Source: Aeromicrobium wangtongii (GTDB taxonomy: Bacteria; Actinomycetota; Actinomycetes; Propionibacteriales; Nocardioidaceae). Taken from it: a DNA stretch of 64,000 bases. Both the position numbers and the translations under genes were made by a program. Within the stretch, counting starts at the first letter, position 1. The number at the start of each line of letters is the position of its first letter. This document shows positions 25,525-35,060 of the stretch, piece by piece. The notes under the pieces are model-generated. The model saw only the letters and a program-made list of their open reading frames with translations. It made no database searches and was not told the DNA's origin. The stretch is taken from positions 2,728,001-2,792,000 of the forward strand of contig NZ_CP102173.1 in NCBI RefSeq assembly GCF_024584515.1, read 5' to 3'.

Positions 25525-26297
25525 GCGCGGCGCCTGTTCACGGTCAGCGCTGCTGCGGTGACCGCGAGCACCACGGCCGCGACCACCGCGCCGACGACCA
25601 CCTCTGTGGTGCCGTCGTCCCGGCCGGTGACGGCGATGCCGATCATTGCCCAGATGCCGGCGGCGGCGTAGGCCAGCAGGCCGCCCGTCCTGACCAGCAC
25701 AGCCAGCAGGACCACCGCGGCCACCGCCAGCACGACGAGCTGCCACGTCAGCTCCTCGGCCTCGACCGGCCCGGCATCGACCAGGGCGGTGGACGCATTG
25801 AGGAAGAACGCGGCGGTGACCCAGCCGGCGTACAGTCCCACGGACGCCTGCGTGAGCACCGCGAGCCAGCCGGGCGTGATCCGCGCACCGGCGACGGTGA
25901 GCACTGCGTCGACGCCGGCGACGAGCATCAGGAGCAGAGCGGCCGCGGTGGCCAGGCTGCTGTCGAGCCCGGCCAGCACGATCCACAGCGCCCCGCCGAG
26001 GTACAGCACGAGCAGGTCGACCTGCAGGCGGCGCGGCACGCTGCCGGGCCCGCGCACCAGCACGGCGACGGCCTGCACGATCGCGAGGGTGTAGATGACG
26101 CCCCAGATCGAGAACGCCCAGCCGACCGGGGTGATGAGCAGCTCCGGTCCTGATCCCTCGCCAGGCGAGCTGCCCGGCCCGTTGGCGGTGATGACGGGAG
26201 CGACGACCTCGACGACCGCGGCGGCCAGCACCGCCCAGGCCAGCCACCTCGGAGCGGCGTGCGTACGGGCGGGGCGGGTCTCGTCTCTCGTCTCCAT
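25521..26297 (-). CDS. Multi-pass membrane protein, TspO/MBR (tryptophan-rich sensory protein)-like
   Basis: A 258-residue protein with about seven hydrophobic helices. The segment PVGWAFSIWGVIYTLAIVQA and the later AGWVTAAFFLNASTALVD resemble bacterial TspO-related tryptophan-rich membrane proteins, but the match is by eye only and the true family could differ. ATG 26297 begins a short hydrophilic end followed by helix 1; a longer reading from 26354 adds a low-complexity stretch and is not favoured. Divergent from the FAD oxidase gene and convergent with the lactate monooxygenase gene. Function unknown. Confidence 0.55.
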   Translation of the reverse strand: METRDETRPARTHAAPRWLAWAVLAAAVVEVVAPVITANGPGSSPGEGSGPELLITPVGWAFSIWGVIYTLAIVQAVAVLVRGPGSVPRRLQVDLLVLYLGGALWIVLAGLDSSLATAAALLLMLVAGVDAVLTVAGARITPGWLAVLTQASVGLYAGWVTAAFFLNASTALVDAGPVEAEELTWQLVVLAVAAVVLLAVLVRTGGLLAYAAAGIWAMIGIAVTGRDDGTTEVVVGAVVAAVVLAVTAAALTVNRRRA

Positions 26298-26365
26298 GGG
26301 ACCGTCTGTACCCCGCGGACGCCCCGTTGAAGCGGGGTGTCCTGCCGCAGGCATCCGAATTGATC

Positions 26366-26394
26366 TTGATTACAGATCATCTGTGTGACAGCAT
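26366..26394 (+). promoter_or_regulatory. Promoter with operator palindrome for the FAD oxidase gene
   Basis: TTGATT (26366-26371) and CAGCAT (26389-26394) are spaced by 17 nt, with the latter at -12 to -7 if transcription starts at the ATG at 26401. The spacer holds a perfect 13-bp palindrome ACAGATCATCTGT (26372-26384), a position where a bound repressor would block polymerase. The stretch is strikingly AT-rich for this genome. The regulator is not identified; the damaged TetR gene downstream is a candidate. Confidence 0.45.
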
Positions 26395-26400
26395 GGTTGT

Positions 26401-27762
26401 ATGGTCGTCCATCATCCGCAGATCCGTGAGGCGCTCCCGGCCTCGCTCGCTCGACGCGCCCTCGGACCGGGCGACCCGGCCTACCGATCGGTGTCGTCGA
26501 CATATCTGCGAGGCGGCCGCCCCGCTCTCGTCCTGCGCCCGACCTCGGTCGCGGAGGTGGTGGAGGCCGTCGCCTTCGCCCGCGAGTACCGGGCGCTGCC
26601 GCTGGGCATCCGCAGCGGCGGCCACGGCATCAGCGGCCGGTCGACCAACCGCGGCGGCCTGGTGATCGACGTCAGCGCCCTCGACGGCGTCGAGGTCCTC
26701 GACGAGGCGGCGCGGCGGGTGCGGATCGGGCCGGGGGCCACGTGGAAGCAGGTCTCGGCGGTGCTGCACGAGCATGGCTGGGCAATCGGATCGGGCGACT
26801 ACGGCGGTGTCGGGGTCGGCGGCCTCGCGACGGCCGGAGGAATCGGCTACCTGGGCCGGCGATTCGGGCTGACGATCGACCACGTGCGCGCCGTCGAGCT
26901 CGTGCTGGCCGACGGCAGCACGATGCGCGCCTCCGACGACGAGAACCCCGACCTGTTCTGGGCCGTTCGGGGGGCCGGCGCGAACTTCGGGGTGGCCACC
27001 AGCTTCGAGCTCGAGGCCGACGAGCTGGGCCCCGTCGGCTGGGCTCACCTGACCCTCACCACCTCCGATCTCGCCGGTTCACTGACCCGTTTCGGCCAGC
27101 TGGCCACGGCAGCGCCCCGCGACACGACGGCATTCCTGGTCGCCGGGCGACCGCACGGCACGGAGACGCACCTGGCGCTGTACGCGGTCGTCGCCGATCC
27201 GGAGCCGGACGTCATCGTGGAGCGGCTCACCCCGTTCCTCGACCTGGGCACCGTGGTGCGGCAGCAGGTGGTGGTGACGCCCTACCGCGACATCATGCAG
27301 CTGGCGCCGGACGTCGGGCCCGACGGGCACCACGGGTTCGGGGAGCCATCCTCGCGCTCGAGCTTCCTGCCCATCCTCGACGGGGACACGGCGCAGCGCA
27401 TTGAGGCGATGCTCGCGACCGGCCAGATCTTCTTCCTGCAGCTGCGCACCATGGGTGGAGCGATCAGCGACGTGCCACCCGACCGCACCGCGTTCGCCCA
27501 CCGTTCCCCCGCCTTCCAGCTCACCGGCTTGGGCACCCCCGACCTCGACGCCGCCTGGGCGCTCGTCGAGCCGGTGTCCGACGGGCTGTACCTGAGCTTC
27601 GAGACCCGCACGGGACCCGAGCAGATCCGTGCGGCCTTCCCCGGCGCGACGCTCTCGCGACTGATCGCGCTCAAGCACCAGCACGACCCGGAGAACCTGT
27701 TCCGGGACAACTTCAACGTCCTCGTGACCGAGGCAGACCCAGATCAGGAGACACAGCCATGA
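26401..27762 (+). CDS. FAD-binding oxidoreductase (PCMH/BBE fold, probably mono-covalent FAD)
   Basis: A 453-residue flavoprotein of the vanillyl-alcohol oxidase/berberine bridge group. The PCMH FAD domain (about 35-205) contains RSGGHGISGRS, whose His75 is the usual 8-alpha-histidyl FAD attachment. The place where bi-covalent members have a cysteine reads GDYGGVGVGGL, so only single attachment is expected. The C-terminal BBE segment HDPENLFRDNFNV closes the protein. Substrates in this family are diverse (sugars, alcohols, alkaloids) and cannot be predicted. Stop overlaps the LLM gene (ATGA), so the two form an operon. Confidence 0.85.
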   Translation: MVVHHPQIREALPASLARRALGPGDPAYRSVSSTYLRGGRPALVLRPTSVAEVVEAVAFAREYRALPLGIRSGGHGISGRSTNRGGLVIDVSALDGVEVLDEAARRVRIGPGATWKQVSAVLHEHGWAIGSGDYGGVGVGGLATAGGIGYLGRRFGLTIDHVRAVELVLADGSTMRASDDENPDLFWAVRGAGANFGVATSFELEADELGPVGWAHLTLTTSDLAGSLTRFGQLATAAPRDTTAFLVAGRPHGTETHLALYAVVADPEPDVIVERLTPFLDLGTVVRQQVVVTPYRDIMQLAPDVGPDGHHGFGEPSSRSSFLPILDGDTAQRIEAMLATGQIFFLQLRTMGGAISDVPPDRTAFAHRSPAFQLTGLGTPDLDAAWALVEPVSDGLYLSFETRTGPEQIRAAFPGATLSRLIALKHQHDPENLFRDNFNVLVTEADPDQETQP

Positions 27763-28661
27763 GCATCGACTACCGACACGACCTGCTGTTCGGCAGCTTC
27801 GTGACCCCCACCGCCCACGATCCGCAGCACACCGTCGATCTGGCGGTCACCTCCGAGCGCGCGGGGCTCGACCTGGTGACCTTCCAGGACCACCCCTACC
27901 AACCGGCCTTCCTGGACACCTGGACCCTCATGTCGTACGTGGCCGCCAGGACCGAGCGCATCGCCCTGAGCGGCAACGTCCTCAACCTGCCGTTGCGGCC
28001 GCCGGCGGTCCTGGCGCAGGCCGCGACGTCCCTCGACCTGCTCAGCGGAGGTCGCTTCGAGCTCGGTCTCGGCGCCGGCGCCTTCTGGGACGCCGTCGAC
28101 GCGATGGGCGGACGGCGCCTCACCCCGGGGCAGGCCGTGGACGCGCTGGCGGAGGCCATCGAGGTCATCCGTCAGCTGTGGGACACCGAGCAGCGGGACC
28201 GGACCCACCTCGACGGCGAGTACTACCGCCTCCGCGGCGCGAAGCGCGGGCCCCGTGCGGCCCATCCCATCAACATCTGGGTGGGCGCCTACAAACCGCG
28301 GATGCTCGCACTCGTCGGCCGCGCCGCCGATGGGTGGCTGCCCTCGATCAACTACCTGGACGGCGGACCCGCCGCCCTGCCCGAGCTGAACGAACGCATC
28401 GACGATGCGGCGCAGGCAGCCGGTCGCCGGCCTGCCGACATCCGGCGTCTCCTGAACTTCGCGACCCCTCGGTTCAGCCAGAGGTCCGCCGGCCTGCTGG
28501 ACGGCCCGGCCGGGTCGTGGGTCGACCAGCTGAGCGCGCTGGCGCTGGACCACGGCATCAGCGGGTTCATCATCGCCAGCGACGACCCCCGCACGATCGA
28601 GCAGTACGCCGCAGAGGTGGCCCCCGCGGTGCGCGAGATCGTGGCGCGCGAGCGGGCTTAG
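27759..28661 (+). CDS. LLM class flavin-dependent oxidoreductase
   Basis: A 300-residue luciferase-like monooxygenase/F420 oxidoreductase-type TIM barrel. It shows FGSFVTPTAHDPQHTVDLAV, FQDHPYQPAFLDTWTLMSYV (the common QDHPY active-site region), LQPPAVLAQ-type strand RPPAVLAQAATSLDLLSGGRFELGLGAG and NIWVGAYKPRMLALVGRAADGWL. Cofactor may be FMN or F420; the sequence alone does not decide. Coupled to the FAD oxidase gene by a 4-nt overlap, suggesting both act on the same compound. Confidence 0.85.
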   Translation: MSIDYRHDLLFGSFVTPTAHDPQHTVDLAVTSERAGLDLVTFQDHPYQPAFLDTWTLMSYVAARTERIALSGNVLNLPLRPPAVLAQAATSLDLLSGGRFELGLGAGAFWDAVDAMGGRRLTPGQAVDALAEAIEVIRQLWDTEQRDRTHLDGEYYRLRGAKRGPRAAHPINIWVGAYKPRMLALVGRAADGWLPSINYLDGGPAALPELNERIDDAAQAAGRRPADIRRLLNFATPRFSQRSAGLLDGPAGSWVDQLSALALDHGISGFIIASDDPRTIEQYAAEVAPAVREIVARERA

Positions 28662-28779
28662 CCCGGGCACGCCGGCCGCTCAAGGATCACGAGCGCTCGG
28701 TGTCCGGCCGGCCCGACACGCGCGTCGAGTCGCTCGTCGAGCGTGGCCTCCTTCGTCGACCGAGTCCGGGGCCAGGCGC

Positions 28780-29259
28780 ATGGCACGCGCGGGACTCACG
28801 ACCGACAAGGTGGCGCAGGCCGGCGCCCAGCTGGCCGACGAGCTCGGGTTCGAGCACGTCACGATCTCCGAGCTGGCACGGCGCCTGGGCGTCCGGGTCG
28901 CGGGGCGGTCAGGACGCGATGCGCTGATAGCCCTGGCCGGCGTGTACCGCGGGTACGCGACGGAGCACCCCGGGCGCTACGACGCGGCGCGGCTGCGGCT
29001 GGCCCCGGAGGTCCCCGCCGCCAGCGCCGGGCCCCGCCTGTCCCAGATGCTGCGGGACGCCGTGCGCGGCTACGACCTGGCCGAGCCCGAGCAGACCCAT
29101 GCCGTGCGGCTCGTGGGCAGCCTGTTCCACGGTTACATCAGCCTGGAGGGCAGCGGGGGTCTCGCGCACAGCGAGCCCGACTCGGCCACCTCGTGGGCCA
29201 GCATCCTGGACGCCCTTGACGTGATGCTGCGCAGCTGGCCCGCCCCCGCCCGAGCCTGA
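28780..29259 (+). CDS. TetR/AcrR-type regulator with internal deletion in the DNA-binding domain
   Basis: A 159-residue protein. The N-terminus (MARAGLTTDKVAQAGAQLAD to ISELARRLGVR, 1-39) is the first part of a TetR helix-turn-helix, and from AGRSGRDALIAL onward it matches the WHG-type C-terminal ligand domain of the same family (to about 155). The expected segment between them, normally containing the recognition helix (xxLYxHVxxxxxL) and helix 4, about 35 residues, is missing. The junction is at about 28894. The frame stays open, so this is an in-frame deletion. It probably cannot bind DNA normally. Spaced 118 nt from the LLM gene. Confidence 0.7.
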   Translation: MARAGLTTDKVAQAGAQLADELGFEHVTISELARRLGVRVAGRSGRDALIALAGVYRGYATEHPGRYDAARLRLAPEVPAASAGPRLSQMLRDAVRGYDLAEPEQTHAVRLVGSLFHGYISLEGSGGLAHSEPDSATSWASILDALDVMLRSWPAPARA

Positions 29260-29280
29260 GGCCGGGCGGCCGGGCGGTCC

Positions 29281-29958
29281 TCACTCGGGGTTGAACCGGT
29301 ACCCGAGCCCGGCCTCGGTGATGAACAGCGACGGCCGTCCCGGGTCCGGCTCGAGCTTGCGACGGATGCTGGCCAGGTGCACCCGCAGGTAGTTCGTCTC
29401 CTGCTCGTAGCCGGGCCCCCAGACCTCGTGCAGCAGGTCGACCTGCCGCACGAGGCGGCCGCGGTTGCGCACCAGCGCCGAGACGATCTTCCACTCGATC
29501 GGGGTCAGATGGATGATCTGACCGTCGCGGCTGACCCGGGAGTCGGCGGTGTCGATCAGCAGGCCACCGGCCTGCACGACGGGCTCGGCGGCACCGCTGA
29601 CGGACCTCCGGGTCGCCGCCCGCACCCGGGCGAGCAGCTCCTCCAGGTCGAAGGGCTTGGACACGTAGTCGTCGGCGCCCAGGTCCAGCGCCTCGACCTT
29701 GTCGTCGGACTCGGCGCGCGCCGAGACCACGATGACCGGCACCTGGCTGAACGACCGCAGCTGGCGCAGGACCGCGATGCCGTCCAGGTCGGGCAGGCCC
29801 AGGTCGAGCAGGATGACATCGGGCATCCGCTCGTGGACGATCTCGAGGGCCGACCGCCCGTCCGAGGCCACCTCGACCTCGTAGCCGCGGGCGCGCAGGT
29901 TGATCCCCAGCGTGCGCAGGATCGCGGGATCGTCGTCGACCGTGAGCACGATGGTCAT
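29281..29958 (-). CDS. kdpE: Response regulator KdpE
   Basis: A 225-residue OmpR-family regulator. Receiver domain 1-120 has VDDDP, phospho-accepting Asp52 (LLDLGLPDLDG) and KPFDLEELLARVRA. The winged helix (about 130-225) contains HLTPIEWKIVSALVRNRGRL and TNYLRVHLASIRRKLEPDP. Adjacency to kdpD identifies it as the activator of the kdp operon under potassium limitation. ATG 29958 has AGGAG upstream and overlaps the kdpD stop (ATGA). Last gene of the kdp unit, convergent with the TetR-like gene. Confidence 0.95.
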   Translation of the reverse strand: MTIVLTVDDDPAILRTLGINLRARGYEVEVASDGRSALEIVHERMPDVILLDLGLPDLDGIAVLRQLRSFSQVPVIVVSARAESDDKVEALDLGADDYVSKPFDLEELLARVRAATRRSVSGAAEPVVQAGGLLIDTADSRVSRDGQIIHLTPIEWKIVSALVRNRGRLVRQVDLLHEVWGPGYEQETNYLRVHLASIRRKLEPDPGRPSLFITEAGLGYRFNPE

Positions 29959-32450
29959 GGCATCTCCTGGGGGGTGGTGAGCTCGAGGACGAGAGTGAGG
30001 CCGCCGCCGGGCGTGTCCTCGGCGCCCAGCGTCCCACCCATCGCCTCGGTCAGTCCCTGGGCCACCGCCAGGCCGAGGCCCACGCCGTCGCCGGCGGGCA
30101 CGTCGCCCAGCCGTTGGAAGGGGGCGAACAGGCGTCCGTGGCTCTCCTTGCTGACGCCCGGGCCGCTGTCCGCGATGCGCAGCAGGACCCGGCCGGCCGC
30201 ACAGGAGGCGTCGATGGTGATCGGCGCGCCGTCGGGGGCGTACTTCAGCGCGTTCTCGCAGATGTTGGCGATGACCCGCTCGAGCAGCCCCGGGTCGGCC
30301 ATCGCCACCGCGCCCTCGCCGATGTGCACCGCGATCCGGCTGCTGTCGGGGATCGTGTCCAGGGCCTGGCGCACGGCCGCACCGAGGTCGACCTCGGCCA
30401 GCACCGGTGTCAGCGCGCCGGTCTGGATCCGGCTCATGTCCAGCAGGTTGGCGACCAGGGCGTTGAGCCGGTCGGCGGAGTCCTCGATGGTCTCCAGCAG
30501 CGCCGCCTCGTCCTCCGGCGACCAGGCGATCGTGGTGTTGCGCAGGCTCGCGGCGGCTGCCTTGACAGCTGCCAGCGGCGAGCGCAGGTCGTGCGAGACC
30601 GCCGCCAGCAGGGCGGTGCGGGTCTTGTTGGCCACCGCGAGCTGCGCCCGCTCGGTCTCGGCCTGCTGGGCACGGGTGCGCTCGGCCAGCACCGAGGCGT
30701 GCGCAGCGTAAGCCTTCAGGAGCCGGCGGTCGGAAGCGTCGAGCTGACGGCCGCACATCGCAAGGGTGGTCGAGTCGTCGATCGAGACGGTGACGTCCGC
30801 GGTGTCCGGTGAGGCAGGTGGCGAGCCGGACGACACGATCGCCTCGGCGCGTCCATCCACCGTGGTGAAGATGGCCGCCCCTCGGGCCCCGAAGAGCTCG
30901 CAGGCACCCGCCAGCAGCGACTCGATGTCGTCACCGACGTGCAGCAGGCTGTGGGACAGCACGGTCAGCGCCTCGGACTCGGCCCGGGCCTTGCGCGCGA
31001 GCACCGTGCTGCGCGCGGCACGATCCACGACCGACGCGACCGCGATGCCCACGACCAGGAACAAGCCGATCGCGAAGGCGTTCTCCGGGTCGGAGATCGT
31101 CAACGACCGCCGCGGCGGGGTGAAGACGACGTTGAGCAGGATGCTGCTGAGCGCCGCCGAGACGATCGCCGGGATGATGCCTCCGACCAGGGCGGTGGCG
31201 ACCACGACGGCCATCAGGACCATCGCCTCGGTGGGCAGCCCGTGGAGCGGATCGGTCACGACCATCACACCGCTGGCCAGCAGCGGAGCCAGAACCGCGA
31301 AGGCGTAGCCGAGGACGAGCCGCCGGCGGCTGAGGTTGCTCGAGGTGCGGACGGTGAGGTTCTTGCGGCGCGCGTAGTCGTGCGTGACGACGTGGGCGTC
31401 GATGTCGCCGGAGGCCGCGATGACCCGCTCCCCCACCCCGGGGCGCAGGAGCGTCGCGAGCCGGCCCCTCCGGCTGGCACCGATGATGACCTGGCTGGCG
31501 TTCTCGGCCCGCGCGAACTCCAGGATCGCGGTCGCGGTGTCGTCACCGACGACGCTGTGCAGCGTGCCGCCGAGATCCTCGGTCATGGTGCGCAGCTTGA
31601 GCAGCTGGTCGGGCGTCACGCCGGACAGTCCGTCGCGGCGGGCTACGTACAGCGCGAGCCACTCTCCGCCGGCACCGCGGGATGCGATCCGCGCGGCGCG
31701 GCGCAGGAGCGCCGCCGACTCCGGGCCGCCGGTCAGCGCCACCACGATGCGTTCGCGGGTGGCCCAGGTGGACTCGATGTCGTGCTTGTCGCGGTACTGG
31801 TCGAGCCCTTCCTCGACCCGGTCGGCCAGCCACAGCAGCGCGAGCTCCCGCAGGGCCGCCAGGTTGCCCTCCCGGAAGTACTGCCCGAGCGCGGCGTCGA
31901 CCTTGTCGGGCGCGTAGATGTTGCCGTGAGCCATCCGGCGACGCAGGGCCTGAGGGCTCATGTCGACCAGCTCGATCCCGTCGGCCTGACGCACGAACCG
32001 GTCGGGGACCGTCTCGCGCTGGCGGACGCCGGTGATCGACTCCACGACGTCGTTCAGCGACTCCAGGTGCTGGATGTTGACGGTCGTGATGACATGGATC
32101 CCGGCCGCGAGGATCTCCTCGACGTCCTGCCACCGCTTGTCGTGCCGGGACCCGCCGATGTTGGTGTGGGCGAGCTCGTCGACGACGACGACCTCGGGCC
32201 GGCGCGCGAGGATCGCGTCCAGGTCCATCTCAAGGTAGGTGGTGCCGCGGTAGTCCATCGACCGCCGCGGCACCACCTCCAAGCCTTCGAGCGCCCGGGA
32301 CGTGTTCTCCCGCCCGTGGGTCTCGACGACCCCCACGACGACATCGGTACCGCGCCGCAGGCGGCGGTGTGCCTCGTCGAGCATCGCGTAGGTCTTGCCC
32401 ACGCCGGGGGCCGCGCCGAGGTAGACCCTCAGCTTGCCTCGGTTCTCCAC
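29955..32450 (-). CDS. kdpD: Sensor histidine kinase KdpD
   Basis: An 831-residue sensor. The N-terminal KdpD domain has a Walker A GAAPGVGKT at 12-20 and DELAHTN Walker B near 91-97. A universal-stress-protein-like domain follows (about 230-360). Four membrane helices lie at about 378-480, then a GAF-like segment. The kinase core has His620 (AVSHDLRSPLAAVK), N box NICENALKYAP and G boxes DSGPGVSKE and GVGLGLAVAQ. It senses low external potassium or turgor-related signals and phosphorylates KdpE. GTG start at 32450, 6 nt after kdpC. Confidence 0.95.
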   Translation of the reverse strand: MENRGKLRVYLGAAPGVGKTYAMLDEAHRRLRRGTDVVVGVVETHGRENTSRALEGLEVVPRRSMDYRGTTYLEMDLDAILARRPEVVVVDELAHTNIGGSRHDKRWQDVEEILAAGIHVITTVNIQHLESLNDVVESITGVRQRETVPDRFVRQADGIELVDMSPQALRRRMAHGNIYAPDKVDAALGQYFREGNLAALRELALLWLADRVEEGLDQYRDKHDIESTWATRERIVVALTGGPESAALLRRAARIASRGAGGEWLALYVARRDGLSGVTPDQLLKLRTMTEDLGGTLHSVVGDDTATAILEFARAENASQVIIGASRRGRLATLLRPGVGERVIAASGDIDAHVVTHDYARRKNLTVRTSSNLSRRRLVLGYAFAVLAPLLASGVMVVTDPLHGLPTEAMVLMAVVVATALVGGIIPAIVSAALSSILLNVVFTPPRRSLTISDPENAFAIGLFLVVGIAVASVVDRAARSTVLARKARAESEALTVLSHSLLHVGDDIESLLAGACELFGARGAAIFTTVDGRAEAIVSSGSPPASPDTADVTVSIDDSTTLAMCGRQLDASDRRLLKAYAAHASVLAERTRAQQAETERAQLAVANKTRTALLAAVSHDLRSPLAAVKAAAASLRNTTIAWSPEDEAALLETIEDSADRLNALVANLLDMSRIQTGALTPVLAEVDLGAAVRQALDTIPDSSRIAVHIGEGAVAMADPGLLERVIANICENALKYAPDGAPITIDASCAAGRVLLRIADSGPGVSKESHGRLFAPFQRLGDVPAGDGVGLGLAVAQGLTEAMGGTLGAEDTPGGGLTLVLELTTPQEMP

Positions 32451-32456
32451 TGGTTA

Positions 32457-33044
32457 TCAGCCCGCCGTCTGCGTTGCCGCGTCCTTCACATCCACATTCA
32501 ACCGCAGGACGTTGACCCCCGGCTCGCCGAGGAAGCCCAGCGACCGCCCATCGGTGTTGTTGGCGACCATCTGCCGGACGGCCGCGACGCCCAGGCCATT
32601 GGCCTTGGCGACCCGCTCGACCTGGATCCGGGCGTACGCCACCGAGATGTGGGGGTCCAGGCCGGAGCCCGAGGCGGTGACCGCGTCCGGCGGGACGTCC
32701 GACGGGTCGACCGACTCGGTTCTGGCGACCTCGGCACGACGTTCCTCGATCAGGGCCAGCAGATCGGTGTTGGACGGCCCGAGGTTGGAGGGCGCCGAGG
32801 CGAGCGTGTCGTAGTCGTTGGGCGACGGACGGGAGTGGAACCACTCCTCGCCGGTGAAGTTCTGCCCGATGATGGCCGAGCCGACGACACGCCCGTCCGT
32901 CGTGATCGGCTGCCCGTCGGTCTGGTGGTGCACGGTCCGTCCGACACCCCAGACGGCTGCCGGATAGGCGACGCCGAGGATCACGGTGAAGACCAGGAGG
33001 ATGCGCAGTCCCGCGAGGGACTGACGGCCGAAGTCCTTGAGCAT
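32457..33044 (-). CDS. kdpC: Potassium-transporting ATPase subunit KdpC
   Basis: A 195-residue single-span membrane subunit. N-terminal helix at about 13-35 (ILLVFTVILGVAYPAAVWGV), the family motif FHSRPSPNDYDTLAS, and the conserved ASGSGLDPHISVAYARIQVERVAKANG in the extracytoplasmic part. KdpC stabilises the KdpFABC complex and influences ATP affinity. Normal length. Spaced 6 nt from both kdpB and kdpD. Confidence 0.95.
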   Translation of the reverse strand: MLKDFGRQSLAGLRILLVFTVILGVAYPAAVWGVGRTVHHQTDGQPITTDGRVVGSAIIGQNFTGEEWFHSRPSPNDYDTLASAPSNLGPSNTDLLALIEERRAEVARTESVDPSDVPPDAVTASGSGLDPHISVAYARIQVERVAKANGLGVAAVRQMVANNTDGRSLGFLGEPGVNVLRLNVDVKDAATQTAG

Positions 33045-33050
33045 GGTGAA

Positions 33051-35060
33051 TTACCCGATTCCTGGGATGGTGGAGATGAGCAGGTCGATGAGCTTGATGC
33101 CGACGAACGGTGCGATGACGCCACCGACACCGAACACGAGGATGTTGCGCCGCAGGATGGCCGAGGCCGACGCGGGACGGAACTTGACGCCGCGCAGGGC
33201 CAGCGGGATCAGTGCCACGATCACCAGGGCGTTGAAGATGACCGCCGAGAGGATCGCGGACTGGGGAGTCGCCAGCCCCATGATGTTGAGCGCGTCGAGC
33301 GATGGATAGGCCACCAGGAACATGGCCGGGATGATCGCGAAGTACTTCGCGACGTCGTTGGCGATCGAGAACGTGGTCAGCGCGCCGCGGGTGATGAGCA
33401 GCTGCTTGCCGATCTCGACGATGTCGATGAGCTTGGTCGGGTCGGAGTCCAGGTCGACCATGTTGCCGGCCTCCTTGGCGGCCGACGTGCCGGTGTTCAT
33501 CGCGACGCCGACATCGGCGGCGGCGAGCGCCGGCGCGTCGTTGGTGCCGTCACCGGTCATGGCGACCAGGCGCCCCCCGGCCTGCTCCTTGCGAATCAGG
33601 TCCATCTTGTCCTCGGGGGTGGCCTCGGCCAGGAAGTCGTCGACGCCCGCCTCGGCGGCGATCGACTTCGCGGTGAGCGCATTGTCGCCGGTGACCATGA
33701 CCGTCCGGATGCCCATCGAGCGCAGCTGGGCGAAGCGCTCGACCATGCCCTCCTTGACGACGTCCTTGAGGTGGATCACGCCCAGCACCCTGCCCTGGTC
33801 GCCGGTCCTCGACGCCACGATGAGCGGCGTGCCGCCATCGCCGGAGATCTGCTCGATCATGATGGTCAGCTCGGCCGGCATGGTCCCGCCGATCCAGCTG
33901 TGGATCGCCGATCCCGCGCCCTTGCGGATCTGGGTGCCGTCGACGAGGTCGACCCCCGACATGCGGGTCTGTGCGGTGAACTCGACGAACGACGCGCCGC
34001 TGGGCAGGTCGTTGTCGTCCGCCCCCTCGGCCAGGGCCAGCGCGACGATCGACCGGCCCTCGGGTGTCTGGTCGGCCAGGCTGGACAGCCGCGCGACATC
34101 ACGCAGCTGCACCTCGGTCACGTTGCTGACCGGGACGAACCGGGCGGCCTGGCGGTTGCCGTACGTGATGGTGCCGGTCTTGTCGAGCAGCAGTGTGCTG
34201 ACGTCACCGGCGGCCTCGACCGCGCGGCCGGACATGGCCAGCACGTTGACCCGCACCAGACGGTCCATGCCGGCGATGCCGATTGCGCTGAGCAACGCCC
34301 CGATCGTGGTCGGGATGAGGCACACCAGCAGCGCGATCAGCACCGTCAGGTCCTGCGGGGCACCGGCGTACTCGGCCATCGGCGCCAGCGTGGCGACCGC
34401 GAGCACGAACACCAGCGTCAGGCTGACCAGCAGGATCGACAAGGCGATCTCGTTGGGCGTCTTGCGGCGCGAGCTGCCCTCGACCAGCGCGATCATCTTG
34501 TCGAGGAACGTGTCACCGGGGGCCGACGTGATCTTGACGGTGATCTCGTCCGACAGCACCTTGGTGCCGCCGGTCACCGCCGATCGGTCGCCACCGGCCT
34601 CGCGGATGACGGGGGCGGACTCGCCGGTGATGGCCGACTCGTCGACCGAGGCGACTCCCACCACGACGTCGCCGTCGCCGGGGATGACCTCGCCCGCCGC
34701 GACGAGCACCAGGTCACCGATCCCCAGCTGGGTGCCGGGCACGGACGTCTCGGTGCCGTCGGGCCCCACGACCCGGGCGATCGTGTCGGTGCGGGCGGCG
34801 CGCAGCGATGCGGCCTGCGCCTTGCCACGTCCCTCGGCGACGGCCTCGGCGAGGTTGCCGAAGATGACCGTCAGCCACAGCCAGATCGCCAGGGAGATCG
34901 TGAAGGTGCTGGGATCGGCGAAGACTGCGATGGTGGTCGCGACCGAGCCGAGCCAGACGATGAACATCACCGGGCTGCGCCACAGGTGGCGCGGGTCGAG
35001 CTTGCGCAGCGCTGCCGGCAGCTGCGCCAGCATCTGCCTGAGAAGGAGCTGAACTGTCAT
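33051..35060 (-). CDS. kdpB: Potassium-transporting P-type ATPase subunit KdpB
   Basis: A 669-residue P-type ATPase. The phosphorylated aspartate is Asp293 in DKTGT, the actuator loop is ITGESAPV (about 142-150), and the hinge is [21 protein letters not shown]. The nucleotide domain and C-terminal membrane helices are complete. It energises potassium uptake through KdpA. ATG 35060 overlaps the kdpA stop (ATGA). Confidence 0.96.
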   Translation of the reverse strand: MTVQLLLRQMLAQLPAALRKLDPRHLWRSPVMFIVWLGSVATTIAVFADPSTFTISLAIWLWLTVIFGNLAEAVAEGRGKAQAASLRAARTDTIARVVGPDGTETSVPGTQLGIGDLVLVAAGEVIPGDGDVVVGVASVDESAITGESAPVIREAGGDRSAVTGGTKVLSDEITVKITSAPGDTFLDKMIALVEGSSRRKTPNEIALSILLVSLTLVFVLAVATLAPMAEYAGAPQDLTVLIALLVCLIPTTIGALLSAIGIAGMDRLVRVNVLAMSGRAVEAAGDVSTLLLDKTGTITYGNRQAARFVPVSNVTEVQLRDVARLSSLADQTPEGRSIVALALAEGADDNDLPSGASFVEFTAQTRMSGVDLVDGTQIRKGAGSAIHSWIGGTMPAELTIMIEQISGDGGTPLIVASRTGDQGRVLGVIHLKDVVKEGMVERFAQLRSMGIRTVMVTGDNALTAKSIAAEAGVDDFLAEATPEDKMDLIRKEQAGGRLVAMTGDGTNDAPALAAADVGVAMNTGTSAAKEAGNMVDLDSDPTKLIDIVEIGKQLLITRGALTTFSIANDVAKYFAIIPAMFLVAYPSLDALNIMGLATPQSAILSAVIFNALVIVALIPLALRGVKFRPASASAILRRNILVFGVGGVIAPFVGIKLIDLLISTIPGIG

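Noticed and set aside
28662..28779. Missing piece of the TetR helix-turn-helix in another frame (frameshift rather than deletion)
   Set aside because: Neither the upstream gap nor the other frames around 28890 encode the expected LYxHV segment, so an in-frame deletion is the better explanation.
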